Source: Sutcliffiella halmapala
Lineage (GTDB): Bacteria > Bacillota > Bacilli > Bacillales > Bacillaceae_I
DNA: 64,000 nt
NCBI RefSeq assembly: GCF_002019665.1
Contig: NZ_KV917375.1
Location: forward strand, 876,001 to 940,000
Reading direction: 5' to 3'
Made by a program: the position numbers and the translations under genes. This document shows positions 1 to 9,639 of this stretch, piece after piece (positions within the stretch are counted from its first letter, which is position 1; each line of letters opens with the position of its first letter). A model generated the notes under the pieces. It searched no databases. It saw nothing but the letters and a program-made list of their open reading frames with translations, and had not been told where the DNA came from.

Positions 1-51
1 GTACCAGCTAAAACTTATGGAATTCCTATATTGGAATGGGTTAAGAAATAA
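1..51 (+). CDS. C-terminal fragment of an unidentified gene
   Basis: The first 16 codons read without a stop in frame 1 (ending GIPILEWVKK) and finish at TAA 49-51. The gene enters from outside the window, so its identity cannot be judged. Short peptides like this can occur by chance; the position just upstream of a same-strand gene makes a real 3' end plausible. Confidence 0.35.
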   Translation, partial: VPAKTYGIPILEWVKK

Positions 52-102
52 AGATATTTTATGGGTAATTCTCTATATAGGTATGTAAGAAAAGGGGAAA
101 CA

Positions 103-162
103 GTGATAAAATATCTAGTAATCGTAGCAATAGATAACCCTTACTTACTGCAAGGAGTGTAG
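103..162 (+). CDS. possible 19-aa upstream ORF
   Basis: GTG 103 is preceded by AAAAGGGG (about 5 nt spacing) and gives a 19-residue hydrophobic peptide that stops at TAG 160-162, inside the ribosome-binding region of the downstream dehydrogenase (AAGGAG at 152-157, ATG 166). That layout would allow translational coupling. The only evidence is the Shine-Dalgarno and the position, so this is a weak call. Confidence 0.25.
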   Translation: MIKYLVIVAIDNPYLLQGV

Positions 163-165
163 CAA

Positions 166-1146
166 ATGTCCAAGCCATATGTATTTATTACTAGAAAGAT
201 TTCCGAGGAAGTTCTAGCCCCTTTAATGGAAATAGCAGAAGTTCATAGTTGGAATAGCGAAAGCGAAGCAGTCCCCCGTGAAGTATTATTAAAAGAAGCA
301 AATAAAGCAGATGCTTTATTAACAATGTTATCAGATTCCGTGGATCAAGCATTACTAACACAAGCGCCGAATTTAAAGGTAATCGCAAATTTAGCGGTTG
401 GATTTGATAATATCGATGTAAAGGTTGCTACTGAACAAGGAATAGCAGTATGTAATACACCAGATGTTCTGACAGAAACGACTGCAGATCTTACATTCGG
501 ATTAATGTTAGCTACTGCGAGAAGATTAACGGAAGCGGAAACCTATGTAAAAGAAGGAAATTGGCAAAGTTGGAGTCCTTACCTTTTAGCAGGATCAGAC
601 GTTCACCATAAAACGATTGGAATTGTTGGTATGGGGAAGATCGGTCAAGCCGTTGCAAGACGTGCGAAAGGCTTTGGAATGGAGATACTTTACCATAATA
701 GAAGTAGGAATGATGTTGCGGAAAATGAACTAGGAGCAATGTATTGCTCATTTGACGAGCTATTGACGGAAGCAGATTATGTTGTTTGCCTGACTCCATT
801 AACGGAGGAAACGAAGCACCTTTTTGATGCTGATGCCTTTAAGCGTATGAAGCCCTCTAGCATCTTTGTCAATGTCGGAAGAGGGCAGGTAGTGGATGAA
901 ACGGCATTGATAGATGCGCTCTCCAAGAAAGAAATTGCTGGAGCAGGATTAGATGTGTTTTATCAAGAACCAATTGGAGCTGATCATCCACTGTTAAAAT
1001 TGCCTCAAGTAGTTGCTCTACCACATATCGGTAGTGCAAGCGTGGAGACGAGAACGATAATGATGGAACTGTGTCGCGATAATATTATTGCGGTGCTAAA
1101 TGATAAAAGACCCAAGACTTTAGTGAATCGGGAGTGGGGAAGATAA
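166..1146 (+). CDS. D-isomer-specific 2-hydroxyacid dehydrogenase (glyoxylate/hydroxypyruvate reductase type)
   Basis: This 326-aa protein is full length for the family. It should reduce glyoxylate, hydroxypyruvate or a related 2-oxoacid with NAD(P)H in the cytoplasm. The Rossmann motif GIVGMGKIGQ lies near residue 152, after an N-terminal catalytic half-domain. The family's catalytic triad is visible: Arg in VGRGQVV (about 237), Glu in DVFYQEP (about 269) and His in LPHIGSAS (about 286). The ATG follows AAGGAG at 152-157. The gene stands alone, with a terminator just downstream at 1209. The exact substrate (glyoxylate, D-glycerate/hydroxypyruvate or 2-ketogluconate) cannot be read from sequence; the GFDNID and NTPDVLTE segments favour the glyoxylate/glycerate branch over D-lactate dehydrogenase. 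Confidence 0.88.
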   Translation: MSKPYVFITRKISEEVLAPLMEIAEVHSWNSESEAVPREVLLKEANKADALLTMLSDSVDQALLTQAPNLKVIANLAVGFDNIDVKVATEQGIAVCNTPDVLTETTADLTFGLMLATARRLTEAETYVKEGNWQSWSPYLLAGSDVHHKTIGIVGMGKIGQAVARRAKGFGMEILYHNRSRNDVAENELGAMYCSFDELLTEADYVVCLTPLTEETKHLFDADAFKRMKPSSIFVNVGRGQVVDETALIDALSKKEIAGAGLDVFYQEPIGADHPLLKLPQVVALPHIGSASVETRTIMMELCRDNIIAVLNDKRPKTLVNREWGR

Positions 1147-1208
1147 CTCTATACAGTTGTACTAACTGAAATTATCTAGCCCGCATTAAGAATAAAGCTT
1201 AGTATACG

Positions 1209-1248
1209 AAAAGCCATGAATCTCTTCAACAAGAGTTTCATGGCTTTT
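1209..1248. terminator. bidirectional rho-independent terminator
   Basis: AAAAGCCATGAA and TTCATGGCTTTT pair around a short inner stem, with A and T runs on opposite sides. The hairpin sits between the rightward dehydrogenase and the leftward DUF2207 gene, so it can stop transcription from both. Confidence 0.85.
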
Positions 1249-1305
1249 CAAATGTTATTAATCTATAGGCTATGTTTAAACACCGTCCTTAAACAAAGCC
1301 AATCT

Positions 1306-3006
1306 TTAAAATGCGCCAGAACCACCGCCGCCTCCACCAGCACCGGCTCCTCCTCCTGAGAAGGAGCTAGATCCACTTTGAGTGGCTGTATTGCTTGCAG
1401 TGGAAAAGCCAGGGGAAGCAATGCTAGCTAATAGGATAAGTGTCGTTATATTGATACCAGAAAAGGAAGTCGATTGAGCATGATCTACCGGCTTTTGGAA
1501 AATTGAAACCAGCTTTTCATTTTTCTTTTGCATCTTTTTCTCGTTTAAACCTAACGCATAGATGAAGGCACGCATTTTTTCATCTTCTGTCCACAAGTCC
1601 CAATCATCCTGAGAAAGGGAAGGAAAGTTCTTTTTAAGTAAAGACCATTCAAGAAAAACCCTTGCTCCTGTTTCTGTTCGAGGCCTATACGAAATGGCGT
1701 AAATGATAACTGTTAAGAATAGAACAATTGTAAAGAAGAATGATACAAATAATCCGTATACTGGGAAAAAGAAAAGAAACGGGATAAGAATTAAGCTAGA
1801 GAAGCCTATTAACATTCGATAGGTCGTTTTCTTTTCATAAAGCTCACGTTCGTTTACTTCTTTTGTAATTGCTTGAACCCACATAGATTGATACTTTGTA
1901 AATTTGGTATGATTTTTCTTATTCTTCATATATTCGTCCAAATTTTTAAAGCTAAATTCATTATCCGCACCTATTTCATCGAACAACCACTTAATTAAGA
2001 TATCTTGATGTGTTTCTGTGACGTTGCGATTGATTAGTTGAAAACTATTGTTAGAAAGTTTTTTTACATAACCTAGCCTAACTAAATCAAGCAATGCAGC
2101 CGCAATAGCTTGGGGTGGAAGGTGGTAATTGGTAAATAAAATGGTTGCAGGTAAACTCATGTATTGCTTAGGAGTACCAGTGACACCTGCAAGTTCTTGA
2201 AGTATCCTCCGCTTTAAACTTCTAGCTTTGATCCATGTAAAAGTCATAAGAATCCCTAAAATAATTGCAAACACAGGTAATAATATACTGGAAATAGTAG
2301 AAAGCAATTCACGATTTTCTTCTCTATTCAAAGCCGTTGCGATACCCTTTTCCTGCTCTTGTAAAATTGCCTTCTCCATTAGTTTCTCAGAGGCTAGTGG
2401 CGCAGAGCTAAAAAGCTGGGAAGGATAGACAACTCGAATATCTCCATTTTCTTTTTTGGAGACATAGCCAAAGTCAAAATGAACAATTCCCTCGGAAGCT
2501 ATAGTTTCCTTTCCGAAGGCTTCATCATAACCAAAAGCAATTACCTTATCGGATGCTTGTGGAGGATGAATCGTTATGGACAGATTTTCATAGTCCGATT
2601 TATTACTTTTATCAAAAAACGGCCAGTAGAATTCGGAGACATCTGGATAAACATCGACACCGTTAACGATAGTATATCGAATGGTTACTGTGATTGTTTC
2701 ATCTTCTCCTGAACGATAAATGCGGTAGAGCGTTTTATCTTTTTCTATTTTTAATATATTCTCGTTTTCTGAAGCTTCCAATTGAATAATTTCCGTTCCA
2801 GTTTTGGGAATTAACTCCCTTGTAATTCCATTAAACTCGCCATTAAATTGATAGGTATGAGTTTCTTCGATTTTAACATTCCCATTTTCTTGTAAGTAAG
2901 CGTTAATATGCACATTTGTAATAGAGAATTCTACTGCCGAAGCTTGAGTGGGAAGCAGAAAGAATAACGTCAATAGTAACGTAGGAATAAACCATTTTAA
3001 CTTCAT
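1306..3006 (-). CDS. DUF2207 family membrane protein
   Basis: A 566-aa predicted membrane protein. It has an N-terminal signal peptide (about residues 1-25, ending QASA), then an extracytoplasmic DUF2207 beta domain starting VEFSITNVHINAYLQENG. One membrane segment lies near 235-260, followed by a cytoplasmic stretch, then a pair of membrane segments near 398-440, and a C-terminal tail of glycine and serine repeats ending GGGGSGAF, which is typical of this family. The ATG at 3006 has AGAGGTG 6 nt upstream; the GTG at 3015 lies inside that Shine-Dalgarno and is rejected. It is convergent with the upstream dehydrogenase and divergent from hom. The family has no established function, though envelope roles are assumed. 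Confidence 0.8.
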   Translation of the reverse strand: MKLKWFIPTLLLTLFFLLPTQASAVEFSITNVHINAYLQENGNVKIEETHTYQFNGEFNGITRELIPKTGTEIIQLEASENENILKIEKDKTLYRIYRSGEDETITVTIRYTIVNGVDVYPDVSEFYWPFFDKSNKSDYENLSITIHPPQASDKVIAFGYDEAFGKETIASEGIVHFDFGYVSKKENGDIRVVYPSQLFSSAPLASEKLMEKAILQEQEKGIATALNREENRELLSTISSILLPVFAIILGILMTFTWIKARSLKRRILQELAGVTGTPKQYMSLPATILFTNYHLPPQAIAAALLDLVRLGYVKKLSNNSFQLINRNVTETHQDILIKWLFDEIGADNEFSFKNLDEYMKNKKNHTKFTKYQSMWVQAITKEVNERELYEKKTTYRMLIGFSSLILIPFLFFFPVYGLFVSFFFTIVLFLTVIIYAISYRPRTETGARVFLEWSLLKKNFPSLSQDDWDLWTEDEKMRAFIYALGLNEKKMQKKNEKLVSIFQKPVDHAQSTSFSGINITTLILLASIASPGFSTASNTATQSGSSSFSGGGAGAGGGGGGSGAF

Positions 3007-3151
3007 ACAAAACACCTCTTTCTACTATGTAATACGAAACCTTAGCAAAAAAGTTTCAATAATCACCTTCTCTTTAGAATTCCCCAAAAAATTATTTCTT
3101 ACAGCGCCAATATAGTAAACGCTTACAACTGAAACACAAGAAAAAAACCTC

Positions 3152-3180
3152 TTGTCATGAGCTTCAAACCAACCTATAAT
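3152..3180 (+). promoter_or_regulatory. sigma-A promoter of the threonine operon
   Basis: TTGTCA (3152-3157) and TATAAT (3175-3180) are separated by exactly 17 bp, 75 bp upstream of the hom start. I see no T-box or obvious leader structure between the promoter and hom. Confidence 0.75.
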
Positions 3181-3254
3181 GTCCATTATAGAAGAACAAA
3201 TGTATTTTTAGAGAATACAGTGGGGCTGGAACCCAAAATAAGGAGTGATTGTTT

Positions 3255-4553
3255 GTGAAGGTGATTTCCGTTGGGCTACTTGGTTTGGGGACTGTTGGTT
3301 GTGGTGTAGTGAAGATTGTAGAGAACCATCAAGATAAGTTGATGCATCAAGTAGGCTGTCCGGTAGAGGTAAGAAAGGCGTTAGTGAAAGATTTACATAA
3401 GGAGCGGATGGTGGATATAAACCCAGAGCTATTAACCCTACATGCAGAAGAGGTACTAGATGATCCGGCGATAGATGTTGTCATCGAGGTGATGGGAGGA
3501 GTGGAGGAGGCCAGACATTATATTTTACGGGCCTTGAAGAATCGGAAGCATGTAGTAACGGCTAATAAAGATTTAATGGCGGTTCATGGTTCGGAGCTCC
3601 TCGCAACTGCTGCAGAATATAATTGTGATTTATTTTACGAGGCAAGTGTCGCAGGAGGAATTCCAATTTTAAGGAGCTTAGTAGATGGTCTTGCTTCAGA
3701 TCGAATTACCAAAATGATGGGGATTGTTAACGGTACAACCAATTTCATCCTTACAAAAATGAACAATGAGGGTTCATCTTATGAGGAGGTTTTACAAAAA
3801 GCACAAGCTCTTGGCTTTGCAGAAGCAGATCCCACATCAGACGTAGAGGGAATTGATGCTGCTAGAAAGATGGCAATCCTTGCTACACTTGGCTTTTCTA
3901 TGAATATAGAATTAAAAGATGTACAGGTAAGGGGCATCTCTTCTATTACGGAAGAAGATTTGGAATATAGCAAAAAGCTCGGATATACAATGAAACTAAT
4001 TGGTATTGCTGATCGCGATAAAGAAAAAGTAGAAGTCAGTGTAGGACCTACTTTATTGCCACAGGCACACCCATTAGCTAGTGTACAGAATGAATATAAT
4101 GCAGTATATGTCTATGGTGAGGCTGTAGGAGAAACGATGTTTTATGGGCCTGGGGCAGGTAGTCTTCCGACAGCTACTGCGGTAGTATCTGACCTTGTTG
4201 GGGTTATGAAAAATATGAGGCTTGGAGTAAATGGTAAAAGCATGGTTACTCCTCAATTTAGCAAGACGCTAAAAGAAAAGGATGAAATATTCGCAAAGCA
4301 TTTTCTCAGAGTTCATGTAAAGGATGAGGTAGGTGTACTCTCTCATATTACGAATCTCTTTTCTAACAAGGGAGTGAGCTTCGAAAAAATCTTACAACTG
4401 CCATTAAGGGAAGAAGCATTAGCAGAGGTTGTAGTAGTTACCCATCATGCATCCTTACAAAAATATGAAAATCTTCTAGAAGAACTAGCAAGCATGTCAA
4501 TGGTCAAAGAAATTAAAAGCAGCTACCGTGTGGAGGGAGAAGTGGCAGTATGA
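3255..4553 (+). CDS. hom: homoserine dehydrogenase
   Basis: It reduces L-aspartate semialdehyde to homoserine, the branch point to threonine and methionine. The N-terminal NAD(P) motif is GLLGLGTVG (about residues 6-14). The catalytic region carries [11 protein letters not shown] and [14 protein letters not shown], and a C-terminal ACT domain (about 350-425) begins [16 protein letters not shown], which usually gives threonine feedback. The sequence matches B. subtilis Hom closely along its length. I chose GTG 3255 (AGGAG at 3241-3245, 9 nt spacing, and the conserved Met-Lys beginning) over TTG 3249. It is first in the operon and its stop overlaps the thrC start in an ATGA arrangement. Confidence 0.96.
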   Translation: MKVISVGLLGLGTVGCGVVKIVENHQDKLMHQVGCPVEVRKALVKDLHKERMVDINPELLTLHAEEVLDDPAIDVVIEVMGGVEEARHYILRALKNRKHVVTANKDLMAVHGSELLATAAEYNCDLFYEASVAGGIPILRSLVDGLASDRITKMMGIVNGTTNFILTKMNNEGSSYEEVLQKAQALGFAEADPTSDVEGIDAARKMAILATLGFSMNIELKDVQVRGISSITEEDLEYSKKLGYTMKLIGIADRDKEKVEVSVGPTLLPQAHPLASVQNEYNAVYVYGEAVGETMFYGPGAGSLPTATAVVSDLVGVMKNMRLGVNGKSMVTPQFSKTLKEKDEIFAKHFLRVHVKDEVGVLSHITNLFSNKGVSFEKILQLPLREEALAEVVVVTHHASLQKYENLLEELASMSMVKEIKSSYRVEGEVAV

Positions 4554-5605
4554 GATGGAACGGTTTAGTAGAAAAGTATAGCAAATTTCTTCCTGTCAGT
4601 GAAAAAACACCGAATGTGACACTTCAAGAGGGGCATACACCTCTTTTGTTTTTAGAAAATCTCTCTAACCAATTAGGCATAGAACTGCATGCGAAAGTAG
4701 AAGGTGCCAATCCAACAGGTTCCTTTAAAGATAGAGGAATGGCATTAGCAGTAGCAAAAGCAAAGGAAGAAGGAAGTACAACAATTGTCTGTGCATCAAC
4801 TGGAAATACCTCGGCCTCTGCGGCTGCTTATGCTGCTAGAGCTGGCTTGAAATGTATCGTAGTAATTCCAGAAGGAAAAATTGCTCAGGGCAAATTAGCA
4901 CAAGCAGTTATGTATGGAGCGGAAATTTATTCTTTAGAGGGAAATTTTGACGAAGCGTTGAGCTTAGTTCGAAGACTCTCAGAAGAACTCCCAATCACAT
5001 TAGTGAATTCTCTTAATCCTTACCGTATTGAAGGACAAAAAACGGCTGCATTCGAAGTGTGTGACCAGCTAGGAAGAGCACCAGATGTGCTCGCTTTACC
5101 TGTTGGAAATGCTGGTAATATTACAGCATATTGGCGAGGGTTTCAGGAGTATCATAAGCATTTTCAAACTGGATTACCACAAATGCGAGGCTTTGAAGCC
5201 GAAGGAGCGGCGGCGATCGTTCAGAATCGCGTAATTTCTAACCCCGAAACGATAGCAACTGCGATTCGAATTGGCAACCCAGCAAGCTGGGAGCATGCGG
5301 TTCGTGCGGAAAAAGAATCGAAGGGAAAAATAGATTTCGTAACAGATGATGAAATGGTAAATGCTTATCAATTGCTAGCTAAAACAGAAGGAGTTTTTGC
5401 AGAGCCAGCCTCTTGTGCATCGATTGCTGGTGTCCTAAAACACTTACAAAGTGGGGAAATAGCGAAGGGAAAAAGAGTAGTTGCTGTTCTAACGGGAAAT
5501 GGTCTAAAGGATCCAGTCACTGCGACAGAACATGCAAATGTTGAGGTTCGGTACATTGCGGGTTATAACCAATTAATGCAATCCTTCGATGGAGTATCGA
5601 TATGA
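4550..5605 (+). CDS. thrC: threonine synthase
   Basis: This PLP enzyme converts O-phospho-homoserine to L-threonine, the last step of the pathway. At 351 aa it is the short Bacillus-type enzyme. The PLP lysine lies in [16 protein letters not shown] (Lys about residue 59), and the phosphate-binding region reads [18 protein letters not shown]-terminal [11 protein letters not shown] segment is also typical. ATG 4550 overlaps the hom stop by 4 nt, and the ORF overlaps thrB by 4 nt, so the three genes are translationally coupled. Confidence 0.96.
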   Translation: MRWNGLVEKYSKFLPVSEKTPNVTLQEGHTPLLFLENLSNQLGIELHAKVEGANPTGSFKDRGMALAVAKAKEEGSTTIVCASTGNTSASAAAYAARAGLKCIVVIPEGKIAQGKLAQAVMYGAEIYSLEGNFDEALSLVRRLSEELPITLVNSLNPYRIEGQKTAAFEVCDQLGRAPDVLALPVGNAGNITAYWRGFQEYHKHFQTGLPQMRGFEAEGAAAIVQNRVISNPETIATAIRIGNPASWEHAVRAEKESKGKIDFVTDDEMVNAYQLLAKTEGVFAEPASCASIAGVLKHLQSGEIAKGKRVVAVLTGNGLKDPVTATEHANVEVRYIAGYNQLMQSFDGVSI

Positions 5606-6513
5606 AGGAGTATAAAAGTGGTTATGTGATTAAGGTACCTGGTAGTTCAGCTAACTTAGGACCAGGCTTTGATTCTATTGGTCTTGCTGTAACGAAATAT
5701 GTCACCCTATTTGTGCAATATGCCGAAAATTGGAGATTTACGAGCGTACCTCCGCTTTTAATTAGTGAGGAGGATAATATTTTACTTACGGTTTGCTCTG
5801 AATTGCAAAAGCTTTGGAATGTAGAAGCTCCCCCAGCACATGTGCATATTATGAGTGAAATCCCGCTTGCTCGTGGCCTCGGAAGTAGTGCCGCTGCGAT
5901 TGTTGGAGCTATTGAAATCATGAATATCCTTTGTGATAAGAAACTTTCTCCAGACGAGAAACTTCAACTAGCAGCACGTTTTGAAGGCCATGCAGATAAT
6001 GTAGCCGCCTCTCTATATGGAGGACTAGTTGTTTCAACCTACAAAAATGGTCAATGGGAATATGTGAAATTGCCAGTCACAGATCTGGAAATGGTAGTGG
6101 TAGTTCCTGATTTTGAAGGAAAAACAAAGGACGCTAGACAGCTGTTGCCTGATAAACTTTCTTTTAAAGAAGCGGTATTAGGCAGTAGCCATGCAAATGT
6201 ATTACTAGGTGGGTTGTTTATGAAGGATTGGAAGCTAGTAGGAAAAATGATGGAAAGTGATGTCTTTCATGAGCCTTATCGCCAAAAGTTATTTCCCAAA
6301 CTTCCTCAGTTACGTGAAGCTGCCAAGAGAGCTGGATCGTTTGGCGTAACTATAAGTGGTGCAGGTCCCACTGTTATTTGCTTTTGTGAGCGAGGAAAAG
6401 GAAGAACGGTACAGAATGAGTTAAGCTCAGAATTTCCAGAATACAAGGTCGAGCTCTTAGAAATTAGTCAGGTCGGTAGTGAAGTTCATTCCAATATTTA
6501 TTGTTGTGTATAA
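5602..6513 (+). CDS. thrB: homoserine kinase
   Basis: It phosphorylates homoserine with ATP for thrC. At 303 aa it is a GHMP-family kinase. The N-terminal substrate segment is [16 protein letters not shown], the ATP-binding glycine-serine loop is [15 protein letters not shown] (about residues 88-102), and the C-terminal GHMP motif is [13 protein letters not shown] (about 250-262). It is the last gene of hom-thrC-thrB, overlaps thrC by 4 nt, and is followed by a hairpin terminator at 6521. Confidence 0.96.
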   Translation: MKEYKSGYVIKVPGSSANLGPGFDSIGLAVTKYVTLFVQYAENWRFTSVPPLLISEEDNILLTVCSELQKLWNVEAPPAHVHIMSEIPLARGLGSSAAAIVGAIEIMNILCDKKLSPDEKLQLAARFEGHADNVAASLYGGLVVSTYKNGQWEYVKLPVTDLEMVVVVPDFEGKTKDARQLLPDKLSFKEAVLGSSHANVLLGGLFMKDWKLVGKMMESDVFHEPYRQKLFPKLPQLREAAKRAGSFGVTISGAGPTVICFCERGKGRTVQNELSSEFPEYKVELLEISQVGSEVHSNIYCCV

Positions 6514-6520
6514 GTATATA

Positions 6521-6557
6521 AAAAAACGGGATTGGCTTTTCGCCTTTCCCGGTTTTT
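6521..6557 (+). terminator. terminator of the threonine operon
   Basis: An A-run, then CGGGA and TCCCG arms with inner GGC/GCC pairing, then a T-rich tract (GGTTTTTCT). It lies 8 nt after the thrB stop. Confidence 0.75.
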
Positions 6558-6595
6558 CTAATTGGAGCTGACAATGCCAGGCTCCACATTTCTAA

Positions 6596-6832
6596 TTAAA
6601 ATACTTGTTCTACTTCGATAATACCTGGTACTTCTTCTAATAATGCACGCTCAATTCCAGCTTTTAGCGTAATAGTAGAACTTGGGCAAGAACCACAAGC
6701 GCCTAATAGACGTAGCTTTACAATTCCATCCTCAACATCTACAAGCTCACAATCTCCACCGTCACGAAGCAGAAATGGACGTAATTTATCTAAAACTTCC
6801 TGTACTTGCTCATTAATTTCTGGGTTAGACAT
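6596..6832 (-). CDS. yutI: NifU-like Fe-S scaffold/carrier protein
   Basis: A 78-aa NifU C-terminal domain protein. The two cysteines of the CxxC cluster-binding site are in [10 protein letters not shown] (about residues 45-54), after the conserved [19 protein letters not shown] segment. Such proteins bind or transfer Fe-S clusters in the cytoplasm. The gene lies on the minus strand between thrB and yuzD, as in B. subtilis. AAAGGAGCT just upstream of ATG 6832 supports the start. Confidence 0.92.
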   Translation of the reverse strand: MSNPEINEQVQEVLDKLRPFLLRDGGDCELVDVEDGIVKLRLLGACGSCPSSTITLKAGIERALLEEVPGIIEVEQVF

Positions 6833-6992
6833 TTTTTTAGCTCCTTTCCTTACATACTTATATTATAAAGGGAAATTTATAAAAAATCTATTGCCTTGCT
6901 TTGGGTGTTTTTAGGAAATTATAAATTAAATTATGAAAAAGAAAGCGTTTTACGATAAAATAAAAGAAAATGCGAGAAATAGAGGTGCAACT

Positions 6993-7322
6993 ATGTCAAC
7001 AAATCCGGTGGAAATAACAATCTACGGTACTGAGGTGCTTTGTCCAAGCTGTGTAAACCTGCCTTCATCAAAGGAAACATATGAGTGGTTACAAGCAGCG
7101 GTTTCTAGAAAATATCCAAACCAGCCATTTACTATCTCTTATATAGATATTTTCAATCCTGAAAATTGTGAGGAGAAAAAAAAGGAATTTGCAATTCGAG
7201 TAGTGGAAGAAGACATGTTTTATCCAGTTGTCGTCATTAATGGTGAAATTGTTGGAGAGGGAAACCCTAAACTAAAAGCAGTATATGCAGAAATGGAAAA
7301 GTACGGATATGTAGCTTCATAA
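6993..7322 (+). CDS. yuzD: YuzD-like thioredoxin-fold protein (DUF1462)
   Basis: A 109-aa small protein with CPSCVNLPSSKETYEWL near the N terminus, a CxxC redox-like motif, and the C-terminal YPVVVINGEIVGEGNPKL, which resembles a thioredoxin-fold cis-Pro region. I chose ATG 6993 because AGAGGTG lies 5 nt upstream and the B. subtilis homologue begins at the same place; the longer reading from 6933 has no convincing Shine-Dalgarno. It is divergent from yutI and convergent with yutJ before prophage insertion. The function is not established. Confidence 0.85.
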   Translation: MSTNPVEITIYGTEVLCPSCVNLPSSKETYEWLQAAVSRKYPNQPFTISYIDIFNPENCEEKKKEFAIRVVEEDMFYPVVVINGEIVGEGNPKLKAVYAEMEKYGYVAS

Positions 7323-7360
7323 ATCCGTACCATGGGGATGAAAAAAGAAATGATAAGTAG

Positions 7361-7404
7361 AAAGGAGGCTGTCCACATTTGGACAGCCTCCTCTATATAC
7401 TTTT
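7361..7404. terminator. strong terminator after yuzD
   Basis: GGAGGCTGTCC (7364-7374) and GGACAGCCTCC (7381-7391) form a perfect 11-bp stem with a 6-nt loop, with A's before and a T-rich tract after. In the uninterrupted chromosome it would separate yuzD from the convergent yutJ. Confidence 0.9.
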
Positions 7405-7412
7405 CTATTTAG

Positions 7413-7434
7413 TTACCCATTATGATACTTATAC
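7413..7434. repeat. attL core
   Basis: TTACCCATTATGATACTTAT plus AC, identical to 63012-63033; the bases on both sides differ. It is the host-left/phage junction, directly after the yuzD terminator. Confidence 0.93.
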
Positions 7435-7504
7435 CTCATAAAATATTATCAAAACCCTTCGATACCAAGGTTTAACACCCTGTTTCTAAGTTAATTCTTA
7501 ATAA

Positions 7505-7524
7505 AACCCAACATTAACCCAACA
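7505..7524 (+). promoter_or_regulatory. candidate integrase arm-binding sites, left end
   Basis: AACCCAACA occurs twice, at 7505-7513 and 7516-7524, 11 bp apart, between attL and the integrase gene. The same paired motif in the same orientation lies near attR at 62886-62905, as expected for P and P' arm sites. Confidence 0.6.
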
Positions 7525-7544
7525 CTTTAAAAGCTTTTCTATTT

Positions 7545-8720
7545 TTAAAGCATATTATTGAGGATTTTCGATAATCCATCATCAACTTGTGATTGCATCT
7601 TTTTTGTTACATGGGTATAAATTTGTGTAGTGATTTTTCCATCGGCATGTCCCAGTCGCTTCATGATCGCCGGCAGAGATGCTTTAGCTTCGGCTAGCAT
7701 CGATGTATGCGTATGCCTGAAAATGTGTGGGTGTAACTTCTTATTAAAAGTAACCCATTTTTCATACCTTTTCAATCTGTAATGCACAAATCTTGGCGAT
7801 AGAGGAAATCCATTATCTCTGGTAAATACAAAACCAGCATCATGCCATTGATCTCTCATCGCCATTTTTCTTTCTTTTTGTCGTTTACTCAGTTTTTTTA
7901 ACATATCTATTATCTTTGGATCAATAGAAATAGTTCTAATGGATTTTTCAGTTTTTGGAGTTAATAATTGATATTCGTCCATTTTTCCATCTATATTATA
8001 GATAGTTTTAGATATGGAAATCTCATTGCTAAAGAAAATAATATCACTTTCTTTTAACGCGCATACTTCTCCTATCCTCATACCACTGAAAGATAAGAGG
8101 TAGAACATTTCAAGGTCATTAAATAAACCACGTTCTTCTACCATAGTTAGGAATTCTTTTAATTCACTGTGTTCCAGATATTTTTCTTCTACCTCATTAT
8201 TCTCAATTTCTTCTATAGTAAGTATCTTTTTTGGAATAACTGCAAAATCGGCAGGTGATTCTTTAATTATGTTGTTAATAATGGCGTGCAAGAATATTTT
8301 TTTGGCGCAAGTGTGAGCATTAACGATGGTATTTCTTGAGTATCCATCGTTTTGCATGCTGATAATTACTTTTTGATACATTGCTCTAGATATTTTACTT
8401 ACTCCGATGTGAGCAATGTATTTTCCAAAACGCTTCACATGGTAAACTTGCGATCTATGGGCACTTATTTTTAAATTCCTTTTATTTGCTTCGAGCCAAA
8501 AAGAAGCGAGTTCCGCAAATGTTATTTTTGAGGTTTTTCCAGTAAGAAGGCCATAATCTTCTATTTCATTCAACTTCTTTTCTAAATTGGCCTTTGCTTC
8601 TTTTTTTGTTTTCCCTCGGGCAGACACTTGGCGTCTTCTTCCACTCACAGGATCCTTCAATGTGTCTGATAAGGCCTCTATTGTCTTCCCTTTTTTTAAT
8701 TTAACTTCCCTGAAGTGCAT
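7545..8720 (-). CDS. int: phage tyrosine integrase
   Basis: A 391-aa site-specific recombinase that integrates and, with a directionality factor, excises the prophage. An N-terminal arm-binding region (about residues 1-50, rich in Arg/Lys) precedes a SAM-like core-binding domain (about 68-150) and the catalytic domain. Catalytic residues are visible: Arg in SFSGMRIGE (about 215), HIFRHTH (His about 331, Arg about 334), LGHADGKIT, and the nucleophile Tyr in TTQIYTHV (about 367). It is transcribed toward attL, 110 bp from the core, the usual position. The ATG at 8720 is the only good start. Confidence 0.95.
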   Translation of the reverse strand: MHFREVKLKKGKTIEALSDTLKDPVSGRRRQVSARGKTKKEAKANLEKKLNEIEDYGLLTGKTSKITFAELASFWLEANKRNLKISAHRSQVYHVKRFGKYIAHIGVSKISRAMYQKVIISMQNDGYSRNTIVNAHTCAKKIFLHAIINNIIKESPADFAVIPKKILTIEEIENNEVEEKYLEHSELKEFLTMVEERGLFNDLEMFYLLSFSGMRIGEVCALKESDIIFFSNEISISKTIYNIDGKMDEYQLLTPKTEKSIRTISIDPKIIDMLKKLSKRQKERKMAMRDQWHDAGFVFTRDNGFPLSPRFVHYRLKRYEKWVTFNKKLHPHIFRHTHTSMLAEAKASLPAIMKRLGHADGKITTQIYTHVTKKMQSQVDDGLSKILNNML

Positions 8721-8773
8721 TCAATTACCACTCCCGATATTTTGTTTTTTTCGAAGATATCAACAATAAAATA

Positions 8774-8785
8774 GAATATACGTTC
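8774..8785. promoter_or_regulatory. possible LexA/SOS box upstream of int
   Basis: GAATATACGTTC followed by G matches 11 of 14 positions of the Bacillus SOS box (CGAAC-N4-GTTCG), with one half-site imperfect. It lies about 55 bp upstream of the integrase start on the minus strand. A single near-match can be chance. Confidence 0.35.
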
Positions 8786-8802
8786 GGTTTTTAGTGTTTA
8801 AG

Positions 8803-8826
8803 AAAAGCCCACAAATGTGCGCTTTT
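8803..8826 (-). terminator. terminator of the leftward lysogeny block
   Basis: AAAAGCcCACA and TGTGcGCTTTT pair around an AA loop. Read on the minus strand the hairpin is followed by a T-rich stretch, placing it at the end of the 11335-8871 gene set and before int. Confidence 0.65.
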
Positions 8827-8870
8827 CATATTAATTAGACATTATATGTACATGTTCTTGTTGAAATTAG

Positions 8871-9611
8871 TTACTCACAAGCCCAACCATCTTTATCTCT
8901 ATCCATTTTCTTTTGATAAGCTGGATGAGAACTAGGTACACCGGCTGGATATGTTTTTCTTAGTTCGGTACAGTTCTGGAAGTATTCTGTCCCTCCAGAA
9001 GAGGTAGTTTCATTGGAAGTATTTGTGGTACCGGAAGAGCCAGAACTATTGCTGCTAGTATTTGAACTCGTATTAGATGAACTTGATGTTGTATTATTAG
9101 TTGATGCTGTAGCTGGAGGAGCAGCTTTACTTGCAAGTTGACTTTCTAAGCTACTGATTTTTTCTTCTAACGATTTATTCTTCTCTTCTAATTCAGAAAT
9201 TTGTTTATGTAGTGTCTCTTTTTCTGTTTCGAAATTGGTGGATTGATTTTTCATATCCGCCATTGCTTTTTCGTTATTCTCTTTCTCAGCAGTTAACGTC
9301 TCGATGTCAGTGGTTAGCTTGTCGTTTGTCTTCTTTAGAGCCTCTACTTGAGATGAGATTTCTTTGTTCTTAGTATGTAGTTCAGTATTCTCAGTTTTCA
9401 ACTCTTCATTTTCAACTGTTGCTGTTTTAAGCTGTTCTTGGGAAACGTCATCAGGAGGAGTGAACATGAAAAGCAGCGTCAAGCTTCCAATTAATAATGA
9501 AAAGTAAATCTTATTTGAAAATTTTCTTTCTTTATTTTTAATCTTGTTAATGAAATGAAAAGCTAGATAAATAAATGAAACGAGAAGTAATAGAACACCC
9601 AAGTCAAACAT
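8871..9611 (-). CDS. membrane-anchored coiled-coil protein with Excalibur domain
   Basis: A 246-aa protein. Two hydrophobic segments near the N terminus (about residues 4-20 and 33-50) are followed by a long predicted coiled coil rich in Glu/Lys/Leu heptads (about 60-165). A Ser/Thr/Asn-rich linker follows (about 165-208), and a C-terminal Excalibur domain ending MDRDKDGWACE with the paired cysteines in FQNCTEL and WACE. Excalibur domains bind calcium and occur on secreted or surface proteins. It sits downstream of the repressor block and is probably expressed in the lysogen. The role is unknown; a cell-surface lysogenic-conversion or superinfection function is an inference. Confidence 0.7.
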   Translation of the reverse strand: MFDLGVLLLLVSFIYLAFHFINKIKNKERKFSNKIYFSLLIGSLTLLFMFTPPDDVSQEQLKTATVENEELKTENTELHTKNKEISSQVEALKKTNDKLTTDIETLTAEKENNEKAMADMKNQSTNFETEKETLHKQISELEEKNKSLEEKISSLESQLASKAAPPATASTNNTTSSSSNTSSNTSSNSSGSSGTTNTSNETTSSGGTEYFQNCTELRKTYPAGVPSSHPAYQKKMDRDKDGWACE

Positions 9612-9639
9612 TAATAATTGCCCCCAATAGGTTGAATTT

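Noticed and set aside
3181-3254. T-box or riboswitch ahead of hom
   Set aside because: Only about 70 bp separate promoter and start, without the conserved T-box sequence or a terminator/antiterminator pair.
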